From the NCBI GenBank assembly GCA_036365455.1, contig JAWQUS010000023.1, forward strand, positions 2,294,001 to 2,358,000: 64,000 bases of DNA, given 5' to 3'. The notes under the pieces are model-generated. The model ran no database searches. It had not been told where the DNA came from and saw only the letters and a program-made list of their open reading frames with translations. This DNA comes from Macrosoma leucophasiata. Lineage: Eukaryota > Arthropoda > Insecta > Lepidoptera > Hedylidae. Made by a program: the position numbers and the translations under genes. Shown here in pieces: positions 63,663 to 64,000 of the stretch; position 1 is the stretch's first letter; each line of letters opens with the position of its first letter.

Positions 63663-64000
63663 AATAGTTCTCTTTGGAGTCAATAACCTAAATTCTGCCG
63701 AACACATTGATATATCCACCACATGCAAGGACTAAAGACGCAACATAATTCACAGACCTATGTAGCTACAGCAGTTGGGGCCACAATTTTCATCCATTAT
63801 CGACAACACCGAGACAAGGCGTTAGAGGTCTGGAACGTAAAATTTGCACTTGGCGCGTCGCCAGTGCACTTGCGAACATTCTATCGCGTTTATTGCCGCC
63901 ATTTTGTTTTTTACTTGCTTAGTTTATAAGGTAATATACCTGTAAGAAGATTACAAAGTGGAATACTCAGTTCAATTAAATGAAGCATGTATTTTAACTA
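63663..64000. other. Unassigned DNA at the window end
   Basis: The 68-codon frame at 63723-63929 shows no motif. Nothing else supported. Confidence 0.4.

Overview
The window looks like nuclear DNA of an insect, most likely a moth or butterfly (Lepidoptera). It is AT-rich and crowded with transposable elements. There are Dong-like (R4-clade) LINEs in TAA repeats, a type first described in Bombyx mori. There are also Pol III-type SINEs, a CR1-like LINE, an RTE LINE, Penelope-like pieces, a mariner end and a Helitron helicase. No rRNA gene, convincing tRNA gene, CRISPR array or bacterial-type operon is seen.

Only one host gene can be recognised. Three spliced exons on the minus strand encode the start of a Dpr-family (defective proboscis extension response; Dpr8/9/21-like) immunoglobulin cell-surface protein. 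They are a signal-peptide exon (28470-28579), the first half of Ig domain 1 (7374-7558) and its second half (2229-2345). Phases match across both introns (5,028 and 20,911 nt). The gene continues beyond base 1, and at least one 5' exon should lie right of 28.6 kb. The rest appears to be intron or upstream DNA filled with repeats.

Family names used below are local. SINE-A is a tRNA-derived SINE (A box TAGCGTAGTGG, B box GGTTCGATTCC) whose tail matches an RTE LINE. SINE-B is a second tRNA-derived SINE (TTAGTCCAGCGG / GGTTCGATCCC). SINE-C is a third tRNA-like family (AGTAGCTCAATTGG / GAGTTCGAGTCTC), related to a 506-bp tandem repeat. 5S-SINE has a 5S rRNA-like head. Rpt-1 is a ~290-bp A-tailed repeat beginning CTGGTGGTAGAGCTC. 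Rpt-2 begins CCCGCG-CTTCG-CCCGCG. Rpt-3 begins GCTGACCCGGCAAACTTCG.

Layout. 0-10 kb: Penelope-like 3' end, dpr exons 3 and 2, a ~100-bp inverted tandem array, mariner end, 5S-SINE. 10-20.5 kb: a three-level nest, with Dong-like elements inside a CR1-like LINE inside a 506-bp repeat; one Dong ORF is intact (1205 aa). 20.5-28.5 kb: LINE-derived element, SINEs, Penelope tail, Rpt-1 copies. 28.5 kb: dpr signal-peptide exon. 29-46 kb: SINE-A, an RTE inverted repeat, many Rpt-1 copies, an inverted SINE-C concatemer bounded by 16-bp repeats, and a Helitron helicase relic. 46-50.5 kb: a 5S-SINE whose ATT tail received a second intact Dong-like element (1204 aa). 50.5-64 kb: more SINEs, Rpt-1 copies and a 3' Dong fragment.

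The elements relate to each other in trans. Intact Dong-like ORFs could mobilise the 5'-truncated Dong copies. An RTE LINE probably mobilised SINE-A, because their tails match. Target-site duplications let the order of insertion be read at several points. Identity of repeats rests on internal comparison and motif recognition; no database search was made.
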